Assembly: GCA_040437565.1 (NCBI GenBank)
Contig: JBDOQK010000020.1
Span: 1 to 64,000 of the forward strand
Direction of reading: 5' to 3'
Origin: Albugo candida
Taxonomy: Eukaryota; Oomycota; Peronosporomycetes; Albuginales
DNA: 64,000 bases
Part shown: positions 1 to 11,024 of the stretch, piece by piece
Numbering within the stretch: position 1 is the stretch's first letter
Layout of the letters: the number at the start of each line of letters is the position of its first letter
The notes under the pieces: model-generated
Told to the model about the DNA's origin: nothing
What the model saw: the letters and a program-made list of their open reading frames with translations, nothing else
The model's database searches: none
Position numbers and translations under genes: made by a program

Positions 1-1208
1 ACATTTGCACGCGTTGTAAGTTTTTTCACTGATACGTTAAAAGTCCTGGACTTGATAGTTTCAACTAATCATATGTACGACTGCAACCTAATAATGTGAC
101 GTTTGACTACTATCGAGACTGTCGTGGCATCAATCCTGTACAACCACCGCCTTCTAGCGACCTGACTTGTTCACTCCATAATGCAGAAGATAGACAAACT
201 CAAGTAAATCGAGAACGAAAGCGTTCGGCAATTATGCCGAACTAACTGCTAGAAGGTGATGGTTTATCAATATACTGAAATCAACATCTTGGAATGTATC
301 TTTCGCATGACGATCGCACGGGTCGTAAAATAGGTTGGAATTTTGTTAAAAGTGAAAAAATTCTCGATTCAATCGGGAAGATTCTTCCAAGATTGGCGAA
401 CAGCTACGAGCAACGAAATCTCTCGCTTTTCTATCAGCTGATGCCTCGATGCATAGCTCCAACGTTGTTGAAGAATGACCACTGGATCCACTACATTAGT
501 GGTGGGCCGTTTATTTGGATTCATGTGCATCATTGTAGGTTACTTCCCACAGAAGAGTTGCTCAGGCTCTTGCGCTCTATATTGTTGTCACTCTGCATCA
601 GCGAATGGTTTATGCAGTGAGATAGCCCACGACAGGTTTGGAGTTTTCCAGTTATCGACGTGCTACCGTCCGGAGGATGCATAAATTGAGCAACTGCGAG
701 AGGTTGGAGGAGTACAACAGCTAGTCGCTGGATCATTTAGTTCTCTTTCAAGGCAGCTCGTCCGCGGGGATCTCGTGGAACAACAAGTCCATTCTTTCCG
801 TTAAAACGAGAGTTTCAAAACGAGTGGTCCTATTTTTAAACAGCACAATCTATCGAAATACGCCATTTCATGATTTTTCACTCTCATCCCATTCGGAAAA
901 GATAAACGGTGTAATGACAATTATTCGCGACAACGTTCCCGAATTGAAGCTTCGTAAGCTCCCATCAATGTCTCCGAACTAGACCAACATTTAGTTTACA
1001 TTCTAAGATACTTGATGTTTTAGCATACAAACACAATGTGTATGGTCCGGTGGATCCTACGGAGTGGAAACCGTTTTTGGTCGACTTCCAACGGATCTCA
1101 AAACGAACGCATCTAAACACAACGTTGTATATCAGTTCGGATTGCTTCGTGGTCTATATCACCACAAGTCAAGTCAACTCTCACGCTTGAAATAGCTTTC
1201 CATCTTGG
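1..1208. other. Unrecognised left-edge sequence
   Basis: No gene could be supported here. Short open frames, the longest about 108 codons at 294-620 on the plus strand, resemble no family I know and lack convincing splice structure. The stretch directly precedes a decayed MULE transposase and may be the 5' part of that transposon or older repeat debris. No terminal inverted repeat matching the far side of the transposase was found by eye. Confidence 0.4.
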
Positions 1209-3110
1209 GTGTTTTGGAAGCTTGGCCTCGTGCAGAAGCACCAAATTCTGGACTTGACAAAAGGTGGAGCGCCTCCTCGGTTGATTTTGAGTACGATGAA
1301 GAGGTCTGATCCTGCTTTTCTTGCCACCGGGCAAGAAATTCACAATGTTCGAAAACGTGCACGAGCGGAGTTTCTCCATGGTGGTAGCCCTCTTGAAGCA
1401 TTAATGGACACACTAGAGAAAAGTACCATCAGGCATGAGCTTGATCGGGACCCCTTATCGGGTCAATTAAGTCGCCTATTGATTGCACCTAAGCCTTGCA
1501 TCTCGACAGACAATGATTTTTCTTCGGGTAAAGTTCTTATAGCAGATTCGACATACAAAACCAACAGGTGATTAAAATACTTTCCAGTTGATCTTTGCCC
1601 AACATCAACTAAGAGCATACAAAATCTCCAGGGTTCATATGCCATTGCTGCATGTCATGGGTGTGGCATGCAAAAAGCAGTCATCTTGCGCCACGAATCA
1701 GAAGATGATTATATTTGGGCACTTCGGCAAATGAGCATAGTTTTCCAAGATAGAATCAATGGTCCGATTGTCATTGTCACTGACAGAGAATTGGCGTTGA
1801 TGGCTTTAATCTCACGGGTTCTACCTGAAGCTAAGAATCTGCTTCGCATATGGCACATTTATAAGAATGTCCTGGCGAACGCTGAAAAGCACTTTGCAAA
1901 AGACGAAGACTGGAACGAATTTTTCAAAAAGCGGTACGGATCGTACTGCTCATCCACTGAACAGGAGTTCGAAGAGGATTGGATGCTCCTCAAAGATGCT
2001 ATTAATGAGACTGGCTATGCGTATTTACATTCCACATGGATTCCGCACAAGGAGAAATTCATCCTTGCTTGGACCAAAAAAATTAAGCATTTTGGGCATG
2101 TAGCTACATCTCGNNNNNNNNNNNNNNNNNNNNNNNNNNNNNNNNNNNNNNNNNNNNNNNNNNNNNNNNNNNNNNNNNNNNNNNNNNNNNNNNNNNNNNN
2201 NNNNNNNNNNNNNTATGCGTATTTACATTCCACATGGATTCCGCACAAGGAGAAATTCATCCTTGCTTGGACCAAAAAAATTAAGCATTTTGGGCATGTA
2301 GCTACATCTCGCGTTGAAGGCGGACATGCAACCTTGAAGAAATAGATTGCAGTTTCAAGAGGGGATTTGGCAACAGTGAATGACAAATTGTCTCTCCCAG
2401 CTCAACAGCAGCGCCAAGGAATAAGTGAAAAAGTTGCATACGATCGTTCACACATTATCGTCCGCCTTAGTGGGAGCTTCTGGACAACTGTGAATAGAAA
2501 GATTTCTCATTATGCATTGAATGAAGTATGAAACATAGGTGTATGCATACAGTTGTGTACAGTACTGGCAAGATATGCACTGACCATATTTTGTTTTCTG
2601 CAGGTCTTCAAGCAGTCTCAAAAAGCACTATCGATGGGGAACAATGAAAAGTGCACTAGAACATTCAGGAGCACTAAAGGATTGCCATGCTCTCATTCCA
2701 TCAAAGAGCTGCAAAAGATGGCGTCAATATTGCATGAAGCTTGTTTTCATGAGCACTGGTGGCTTCAAAGGCCTGTACATCTCAAACTGCATCATGCAAT
2801 GCCTTGTCAGGAAAAAACAAGCTTTTCGGACATGATGAAAAATTTGCAAGAGCGTCATTCGGACTTGCCGCCACACAGGCAGCGTCTTTTTGAGCAGGAC
2901 CTCGATTGCCTTTCATCTGTTCCAAGCCCAGGGTAAATGATCCTGCCGCAGTGGCTTCAGGAGGACGGCCGAAAGGGCCAACGAGTATCAAACGAGATCT
3001 GTCCGCATTTGAGTACGTTGAGAGGGAGCAGAAATGCCAAAACGAAGATGCGGGGGCTGCAACCAAGAAGGTCACAACAGGCGCACATGTCCACAACCCA
3101 AAATTAACAA
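1209..3110 (+). mobile_element. Decayed Mutator-like (MULE) transposase
   Basis: This is a remnant of a MULE/FAR1-type transposase of a cut-and-paste DNA transposon. In order it shows a helical N-terminal part (about 1290-1430), the first catalytic Asp in VLIADSTYKTNR (about 1531-1566), the second in VTDRELALM (about 1778), the catalytic Glu region VEGGHATLK (about 2314), a SWIM-like finger GLPCSHSIKEL (about 2681) followed by HWW, an AT-hook-like GGRPKG near 2965, and a zinc knuckle RRCGGCNQEGHNRRTC at about 3040. It is dead: the frame breaks after KTNR, an in-frame TAG follows LKK near 2343, and the zinc knuckle lies in a different frame from GGRPKG. A possible intron runs from about 2528 to 2603. 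A 100-N gap interrupts it. The element borders were not found. A sister transposase lies at the right edge of the window. Confidence 0.85.
2016..2311. repeat. 98-bp duplicate flanks around gap 2114-2213
   Basis: Positions 2016-2113 and 2214-2311 are identical by eye and flank a 100-N gap. This is most simply two contig ends that overlap but were not merged. The transposase then reads once across the region, without an internal repeat. Confidence 0.9.
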
Positions 3111-3796
3111 AACATATCTTGAATAATTTAGGGGTGTGGTGATACGGTTTCCTAATTTGATTTTAATTCAGGGGATTTAGCGAGTGTGCCGGTACCGGTT
3201 CTCATTCATCAAGGATATTAAGAGGGTTTTAACGATACCGGTGTTCTCAATTATGCTAGGGGGTACGGCTATATCAAAAAAGGGGTGTGGCTATACAGGG
3301 CCCCTAATAAAAGTGAGTAAATAGAGTCGCAGCATTGTGATAGTCAAGATATAGAGTTTGAGATCAGCAACAAGCACAAACGTTCAGAAAGTTTTGAGAC
3401 GTGATCACATTATATTGCAGATGATTAAACAGTCGTTTACTACTCAATTCACTCACTCAGTAAGACTTGAAAGAATATCAGAGCGGCAGATTTTCCTTCT
3501 GCCGGTAACAAACAATGTTGCAAATCACAATTTGGATCTGGTTGGACAAAATTCAAATTCGTACACGTTCGAAAAAGAAAAGCAAATTTTTGGTCCATCG
3601 CATATCAGCCGCTTAATGTACCGTTTGTGAATGTCTCATGGTCAGAATAATGCGTCGATTCTACGACATTTGTGAAGGAGTCAAAAAATTTAATACTGAA
3701 ACATTTGAGATGAGACAATCCAGTCGTCGTTGAATAAATGCCCAATCCGTATTCTTCTCCCTGCATTTTTCAATTTGTTGCGTAGCGATTACCCAC
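3111..3796. other. Spacer with two GGGGTGTGG sites
   Basis: No gene recognised. Two short related sites, GGGGTGTGGTGATACGG near 3132 and GGGGTGTGGCTATACAGGG near 3282, follow the MULE transposase and could be part of its terminal region, but no matching inverted copy was located upstream. A 90-codon open frame at 3358-3630 resembles nothing known to me. Confidence 0.35.
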
Positions 3797-4603
3797 ATGG
3801 CATCTTCGTCAAGGAGACTCTATCTATTTCTTCAACTGATCTGTATATCTAGAATCTCACAAAACAAAGTGCTTGCTGACGATTGCCCTTTTGAAAAAGA
3901 AGTAAAATGCACGTTCACAGAATCCAATGATCCAGGAAAAAAACCTGTTTATTTCATGTCGGGTCGATCTCCAACTACATTCATCCGATGTGACCCGGAT
4001 CCTTTGCCTTCGTACCATCTATATCCAGGCGGATCCGGTTCAACATGCCAAACCTTTCAGTATATGTTTACCGAAAACAAGATAGCGTTATCGAAGAAAC
4101 TCCAAACGCAATCTCAACCTGCATTCAAGGCGGTTATCGAGGAAGGAGATGTTTGGGCTATCAAATTCAAAGAAACTGTGTGGAAACCGTTTATAGCAAA
4201 AGACAAGACGGGTAGTCAGAAGGACATTTTCGCGCATAGTAGCAGCGCAACGTCACACTTAAAATTACAAGATGTCTTCTTGTTCAATTTTGAGATTAAA
4301 GAAATCACGTTCCCCACATCAGATCCATTCCGAAGTGGCCCATACTCATTCCAATTTAACACCGGGTCGAATGCTGGACATTCATTAATCATTGAAAATG
4401 TTCATTCGGTCGACATTAAGTCTCAAATGGATGTATCCAGAGGGATATTTGGAAAGTCGATTCTCTCATCAAAAGCCGTCACGTTATTAAAGAATGCTGA
4501 AGGGTGTCACAAAGTGATTGTCACACCGCATAACGGGGAGTCGAGAGTAGCAAAAGTCTTAAAACTAGCCAAACTGAGAACTGTTTTTCGAAGTCAAAGT
4601 TAA
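3797..4603 (+). CDS. Putative secreted protein, unknown family
   Basis: A single-exon 268-aa protein. The ATG at 3797 opens with basic residues (SSRR) followed by a hydrophobic stretch, LYLFLQLICIS, and a plausible signal peptidase site near residue 27 (KVLA before DD). No later membrane segment is apparent. The mature part has about five cysteines (after DD, and in VKC, IRC, STC, EGC), is lysine-rich and has no domain I recognise. In a biotrophic oomycete such a protein could be an apoplastic or host-directed effector, but that is inference: no RxLR or CHxC motif follows the signal. It is intact and faces a two-exon gene on the other strand, 161 bp downstream. Codon use looks like the host genes rather than the repeats. 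Confidence 0.7.
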   Translation: MASSSRRLYLFLQLICISRISQNKVLADDCPFEKEVKCTFTESNDPGKKPVYFMSGRSPTTFIRCDPDPLPSYHLYPGGSGSTCQTFQYMFTENKIALSKKLQTQSQPAFKAVIEEGDVWAIKFKETVWKPFIAKDKTGSQKDIFAHSSSATSHLKLQDVFLFNFEIKEITFPTSDPFRSGPYSFQFNTGSNAGHSLIIENVHSVDIKSQMDVSRGIFGKSILSSKAVTLLKNAEGCHKVIVTPHNGESRVAKVLKLAKLRTVFRSQS

Positions 4604-4764
4604 TGGAGATTTGTACTCATTATAGTTTACAATCAAATCACAAGTTTGTACTCAAATATGTCACACATCAGCTCTTCTGTCTGCACCAAAATAATTTACT
4701 TCTCAGTGCTATGTACCCTGACAGTATACGTGTGACACACTATTTGATGCCCCAGCTGCGCCAT

Positions 4765-5401
4765 TTACATGACGCACTTCCTCTCGAGTCTATAATTTAT
4801 TGAAATCGTAGATCTTTCTACACGATTGAAAGTGGAAATTGTGGCAATTCGCCTTCCACTAAAATGTCTTTGACTCCCTTGAAGAAATGTAATATTAAGT
4901 TGTCCATTAGCCGGATATAGTATTGATGTGTTGCCGATAATCAAAACCGAGACAGTTCTTCCAAAAGAAGAGCCCGTTGCTGTAGCGATCAAAGGTATTG
5001 GGATCAGAACATCGTCGAACTCATCCAAAGTAGTGTACCAGCTTCGCTTGGAATGGGACCGAAGCAACAGTGGTTTAGGGCCACACTGTAAGTCGGAAAA
5101 TATTTGGTATGTTTTATCCAAGTAGCAAGTCTCTGTAGCATCCATCTCTATAATTGTCCCTTTAAAGTTACAGTAACGAACAGGTATGGTTCTTTTCTCT
5201 ACCGACCACATGGACCTGAAGACAGTAAATGCTCAAATGCACTTTGAAGTACCTGATGACGTTGCGACTGTTATTATCATCTAAGATGTCGGAACGTAAT
5301 AGGTGAGTCAGTCTGTCGATATACTTTGCCATTCGCGTAAGGTTAAACATATTCTGGTATTCTCGTTTCAAATGATTGTTTTCGAGGCTACCATGGACCA
5401 T
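4765..5401 (-). CDS. Two-exon gene of unknown function
   Basis: Exons 5401-5253 and 5215-4765 are separated by a 37-nt GT-AG intron (5216-5252), the smallest in this window. Joined they give 600 nt, 199 aa, with the junction inside an Arg codon. The protein has no domain I recognise. The middle part is rich in short beta-like hydrophobic stretches (VLIPIPLIATATG, VSVLIIGNTS) and it ends RKCVM. The start is uncertain: an in-frame ATG with about 29 sense codons lies further upstream (near 5494) but is separated from this ATG by a TAG, so the true N-terminus may be missing or in another exon. No signal peptide is visible at the chosen start. It converges on the secreted-protein gene. Confidence 0.5.
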
Positions 5402-5700
5402 ACAGAACTAAGTGCATTCAGATTGGATGCACTTAGCGTCAATCTCTCGAAAAGATCCTCTTTGCATAGAATTGGACTTCTGATATTTCTTCGTCATGCT
5501 GCTTAGGTACTTAGCGCTTTGAAGGAACAAGCTTCCCGTGTCAAAGTAAGCTAGCAACAGTCGCTTGATCCTTGTAAACTTTCTCAGGGATCAGTCGGTC
5601 ATGATTATTGAAAGCGGTGTGAAACTACTAGTTTCTTCCTTGCGACTGCATATCAACGAGTATTTCTGCGCCGTTTACTGTATTTGTCCAGTTTCTTCGT
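5402..5700. other. Spacer, nothing recognised
   Basis: Apart from the possible lost N-terminus of the gene on its left (5402-5500, minus strand), nothing recognisable is present before the LINE remnant. Confidence 0.35.
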
Positions 5701-8700
5701 CTGCTACTTCCACATCAATTAACTCTTAGCGATAGACATCAACAAAGTAATTGGGTCCGTTAGCATCAGTGATACTCCAAATGCGCCCAGGCCAAGATAT
5801 AGATATTTCTGAACACATTTTAATCCATCAACTAAATTACTACCTGTGATATCTGTGATATTCTCCTTACTCCTGTCCTACCAAGATTTCGTAAAAAGTT
5901 TCATTGGCAAGCTGACCAACTTGAACATTGGTTGAAGGCTCGTAACGGGCTTAAGGCAGCATGAAAACCAGCGTGCTGATTAGATGGAGATTTCAATGTG
6001 ACAAACTCGTATATCAGTAGCTGGAATCAAGCAGCCATAGGAGGTGAAGAAATAGATCGGTGATGCTGACAAGATTAATTAGCGGCCGCTACAAGTGCCC
6101 AGAAAGCGACAGAAAATGTCAATCTTCTTCGCGCAAGTCGGCGTTTCATTCCAACAGCACTACGAAGAAGTAGTTTAGGTCACCAAAGCTCTACTGCTGA
6201 GTGTATTGAAACCGATTCTTTCCTGTCTCCTTACATCTTCCAATGAAGCCGATGGTCTTCCATTGAACCTACTCGAGCACGGTTTGCTTTGCGACAATCT
6301 ATTAACTACGTAATCGAGGCGTTTAACATGAAGGGTTTCAGCATCACAACGACGAAAGACGTCATAATCATCCTAGAATTGAGAAACCTTCGAAGCTGGC
6401 TGCTGCATTCTTGGGATCAGGAACTGCAACGCGACTGTGTCATTATTTCTCCTTGAAGAGATCGCGTTAGATCCGACCACTCGAGCTCGTATGTGGAGGT
6501 TTGAGACAATCGCAATCTAGGATCACCAGCAATAATACATATTATCATCTCTCTCAGCAATTTTCATGAAACGTTCTTTATATGCAGCTTTCTTCACTAC
6601 GATAACCTAGGTCTTTAGACAAGTCAGTTAGCCTAGTTAGCCTAATTCTGGTAATATAGACACGAAAAACTGAGGCAGGTTGATAAGTACTTTCAGATGC
6701 TGAGAGTGGTAGCATTTGAGATACATGATCCCGATAGAAGTCATGCATTTACTGATAAGCAACCTCCTGAGGCATCTGTGCTTGATAGAGTATAGATATC
6801 TACCGTGAGGCACTTCAAAAATGCAATGGCGTGATTAATTACATATCCTCTGGAGCGGTTGAGCAAAGAGAGCTCGCTGCGGTGCTAATAATGAATGCTC
6901 ATTAAGAAGGCTATTCAACAAAGAAAGGTAGGACAGAGGCCGACAAGTACGGAAATACTAGGAAGGTGTGGCTTGCTTGCGTCCACGGTGGTCGTTACAA
7001 AAACAAAGGCACAAAGATCCGCCAAACATCTACGCGGCTTCTAATGTGCCCATGATTAGTCACCATTTCAGCGCCAACTGAGTAAAAATTCTGTTCAAGA
7101 ATGTCGAGTGAGTGTGGTCATTGCAACTCACAATCATGAGGAAGCAGAGACTTTTGCACCATTCCCAGAAGCCAGGGTATTAAACCACCTACATCACCCG
7201 GAAGGTCAAGTTCTTATTGGACCTCTACAGATAGACAGTGACTGGTTACATCCTTTTGTTGGAATCACTTTTCCGATCAATTTATTTGAAAATACGCTTG
7301 ATCATCTGGCTTATATTGGAAGATCGAAAATCCATCTCAGTATTAATGTCGTAGTTATTGGAAATGTCCCTAGTCATTGTTCGACTATCCAGTAAACAAA
7401 CAAGCGATCGAGGAGGAGACGAATCGTATCGCAGAAAAGCTCCGTGTTTTATCTCATCCTGAAAAAGAATGGGAAAATTGGAAGAAGCACATGAATTATT
7501 TATCGCAGTAAGTTTAAATGAAAATTCTTCGTCAAGAAAAATCATTTCCTACGAGCTCACGCTACTTTGGGTGAAGCTGCAGCTGATTATCACCAATAGA
7601 ATCAAGCGTATGAGAAAAAGATATACGAGGTAGCGCTCCCATCTTATTCTAAACGATTGACAAGAGCTCGTCCACGTATTGACGTTCAGGTGAATAACAT
7701 GGAGAAATCATCCCATTATTTCTTTCGACACTGGACCCGACATATTATCGACTAACTTTGGAAGAAGTTCTACTTCCTACTGAACGATTAACGAAAAATC
7801 CTGTTGATATCACTCTTCGGCTCACTGGGTGGTATATTAAGTAAGTTCAGCTTGACTGCCCCTCCGAACTTGTGCTCGCAAGCAAGAAGTGCTCCATCAA
7901 TCGATCAAGAAAACATTATCCAGCTCTACAAATTTCTTCTTTTTCGGCTCATTAACAATATTGGAGATGGTAGAATAATTCAACATGCATGGACATTCAC
8001 CACCCAAAGTCGCCGGTAGCATTCTACCAACTCGTTCCGAGTGTGTTTGTCGAATATCTGCAAATTGTTCTCGACATTCGTCGAGGCTCTTTTCTGCGTT
8101 CCCAACGTGGTTTATCATTCACATTGCTTTACAAAAAAAGCTCGGGCTGATCCTGGCAACTATCGTCCCATTGCACTGCTGTGCATAGATGTGCAAGTGC
8201 TGCCGAACGTACTCGCCTATCGACTTCAGCACGTGCTTGCAAAATTGATCCATGAAGATAAAAGAGCATTTCTACGAGGAAGATCCATCCATCGTCACAT
8301 TTAATAAATGAGTAATCTATATGATCTGGTCACTTATCGCATGAGAAGCATACTCAACTTTTCTCAATTTTGGGAAAGAGTACGATCAGGTGGATTGTTC
8401 ATTCATATTTTCGATCTTGTCGAAAGTATACTGTGAAATTTTGTTCCGCCAGTGGACAAAACTTCTGTACAGCAACACGACTATTTCATTGTTGTTAAAT
8501 GAAACCCTTTTACCCAAAATTACACCTCCGAAAGGTTTGAAGAGAGTAGATCCATTCTCTGCACTGCTTTTTCTCATGACGATTGAGCCTTTGGGAAATT
8601 TGTTGCGGAGGAATAAGGCATCCGGAATATGCATCACGCCAACGGATGCTGTAACGCATTTGTTTCTGCGGACGACTCAACATTATTATCGTCTTTGCTC

Positions 8701-9100
8701 AGTGGACTCACAGCTCGAGAAAGTTCAACATTATTGCGATCTTCATGTGCCAAGATGAATTTGTCTAAGTCCATTTTTTTTAACTAAATCTAGATTTAAG
8801 TATGTCAATCGTTTGCAAAAGCGACAGTATTTTCACTAGTCGAGTCAGTGAAATATTCGGGAATACCATTCAGTCAATCACCACTTGTTTAATTTGATGA
8901 TTAGATTACTAGAAGATCGTTTTTATAGTGGATTCCGTCAGTGGTTCTGGCGAGCCGGAACAATTCTCGGACGACGATTGGTTGCACAAGTTGTGATTTT
9001 ACCACGATTATGGCATTTTACAACTCAATTGACATCCGCAAATTTACTCTGACGCTGGTAGTCGGCGCTTATTGGAGAAACCTTCAACTCAACAAGTCGT
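5700..9100 (+). mobile_element. Decayed LINE (non-LTR retrotransposon)
   Basis: Pieces of a LINE appear in the right order but in shifting frames. An endonuclease core LDGDFNV lies near 5985, the end of the endonuclease (DHLAYIG to SHCSTIQ) at 7300-7395, and the linker EEETNRIAEKLR, EKEWENWKKH at 7405-7490. Reverse transcriptase follows: YRPIALLCIDVQ and LAYRLQHVLAKL at 8160-8260, FLRGRSIH at 8270, FGKEYDQVD near 8368-8395, a stretch around DPFSALLFLMTIEPLGNLLR at 8552-8610, and the catalytic box in SADDSTLLS near 8668. A thumb-like PRLWHFTTQL lies at about 9005. Many frameshifts and stops make it a fossil. The 3' end and poly(A) tail were not identified, and the endonuclease between about 6010 and 7300 is unreadable. 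Confidence 0.8.
6612..6670 (+). repeat. Dispersed repeat copy, TCTGGTAATATAGAC type
   Basis: About 55 bp here (AAGTCAGTTAG, CTAATTCTGGTAATATAGACAC) match, with some mismatches, sequence at 10955-11024 and, inverted, at 43963-44035. A shorter related piece is at about 61125-61175. It lies inside the LINE remnant, so it is probably a later insertion or part of another repeat. Confidence 0.5.
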
Positions 9101-9915
9101 AATTCTTGTACCTACCTCATTCAGTGAGTAGGCTACAGGTTTCACTTTTCGAAGCATGACTGAAGAAAGAACGCTGCCAGTTTATACATTAATTCTCACT
9201 GCATTCCAGCACAGCTTCACCCAGCAACTATAGACTAACTGAGATTAAGATCACACGATTCGTTCTGCTCGATTTTGGGTCATATCGAGCAGTCGATATC
9301 CTTACGATTCCACCCCGTCGGCATTTGATCATGGTTCTAGTGTCATCTTGGCTCAAGCAGACATGTGTTTGGTGGTACCGCAGTTGGTGGGATCTTACCG
9401 ACAAAGATTGATCACAGTGACAGCGATTTTATCAACATTTTGGATGCTCCCATATCGTTTCATCTCCTCTCTCAGCTCCATTTTAAGCGGAGCCAACGGT
9501 CCACCAGTGTATCTGCTCATCGTCGATGTCTGGGAATAGTTCCCAAACCAGCTCGTAGTTTTCGGATAGGATTTCCTGAAGCGTTTCGGATACGGTCTTC
9601 ATGTGACTGTTTTGGTCGACGAACGGTCTGGTTTTCATCAGCTCTTAGGTTCATATTGTGATCTAGTACAGATGGAGTCGGACAGCCGTCAGATCGGTTC
9701 CATCCAAAGTTTTAATCCGATTGTACGTCAAAGCAACGCGAATTCTTCAATGAGCTCAACCAGTTGGAGTTTATCTCGTCCTAAAATGAAACTGCTACAG
9801 GCTCATCTGGTTCGTATTGCACACAAGTCTCGGAAAAGCAGTTTTATTTTCTGACTATACCTCGGAATCAACTTTTTTTCTAGTTGTTGGCAAGGCTTTA
9901 CCACCGGATAAGCCA

Positions 9916-10371
9916 CACCCGATGTTGCTTCTCGTATCAGAACAATATAGGAGCGGCATTTTTAAGCTGAGTGACGGATATTTACAAGTTTACAAACGTC
10001 CCCGCAGAGGTATGCTACCAAGTTCCGACTATCCTTTTGTATCTTACCATTTCGTGCACGATTTTGGTTTTTACAGCAATCACATCCAAAATTNNNNNNN
10101 NNNNNNNNNNNNNNNNNNNNNNNNNNNNNNNNNNNNNNNNNNNNNNNNNNNNNNNNNNNNNNNNNNNNNNNNNNNNNNNNNNNNNNNNNNNNNCACCCGA
10201 TGTTGCTTCTCGTATCAGAACAATATAGGAGCGGCATTTTTAAGCTGAGTGACGGATATTTACAAGTTTACAAACGTCCCCGCAGAGGTATGCTACCAAG
10301 TTCCGACTATCCTTTTGTATCTTACCATTTCGTGCACGATTTTGGTTTTTACAGCAATCACATCCAAAATT
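9916..10371. repeat. 178-bp duplicate flanks around gap 10094-10193
   Basis: Positions 9916-10093 and 10194-10371 appear identical and bracket a 100-N gap. This is an unmerged contig overlap rather than a biological repeat. Confidence 0.9.
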
Positions 10372-10954
10372 TATCCGGTACACTCAGTTTAGTGAACTGG
10401 AAAGCTACCAACATCCTTTTTTCGGATGCAGAAGGATACGTCCAATTTGTGAAGACCTCTTTCCGTCTTGGACAATTTTCTTTTCTGTTCGACCACGTTG
10501 TCACACATCGCGTTGGCATGGATTCCTGTACTTCGTGATGCGTGTTAATCCTTTCGACTAGAACTAAGGAATCTTCGGTTTATATCAGTCGAGCTTGAGA
10601 TTCATTTTATTGGGGCGGGTCGGAATCGCAGACGTTTTGCCCACGGCACTTTGACATACTGCCCCGGCTGTTTCGGTGATTTAAAGCACATTCAGTTCTT
10701 ACATTCGATAGTTTCAACAGCAGAGCTATGATAATGAGCAGATGGAGCAATTGAACAAAATACTAGAGTCATATCAACATATTGGTTCGACACGGCTCTG
10801 TTCAACTCAGTCTACTTCAACTTCGACTACGGTAAAGATTATAAATTGGTGCTGGGTAGCCTATTTAATCAGCAATACTTTTTTTCTGTACGCTGAAGTG
10901 TGATTTGGATTATTCTACAACAATCTTGCACGTCTTTTTATTTATTTATTGTAG

Positions 10955-11024
10955 TCTAGGCATTGAGAGAAGCCAGTTACGTCAAATTCTAGTAATATAG
11001 ACAACTATAGCCAGACACCTTCAA
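10955..11024 (+). repeat. Dispersed repeat copy with CACCTTCAACTGAG end
   Basis: Contains AGTTACGTCAAATTCTAGTAATATAGAC followed by CACCTTCAACTGAG in split form; it is related to the copies near 6612 and, inverted, near 43963. The shared tail CCTTCAACTGAG also occurs near 61140. These may be ends of one retroelement family. Confidence 0.5.
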
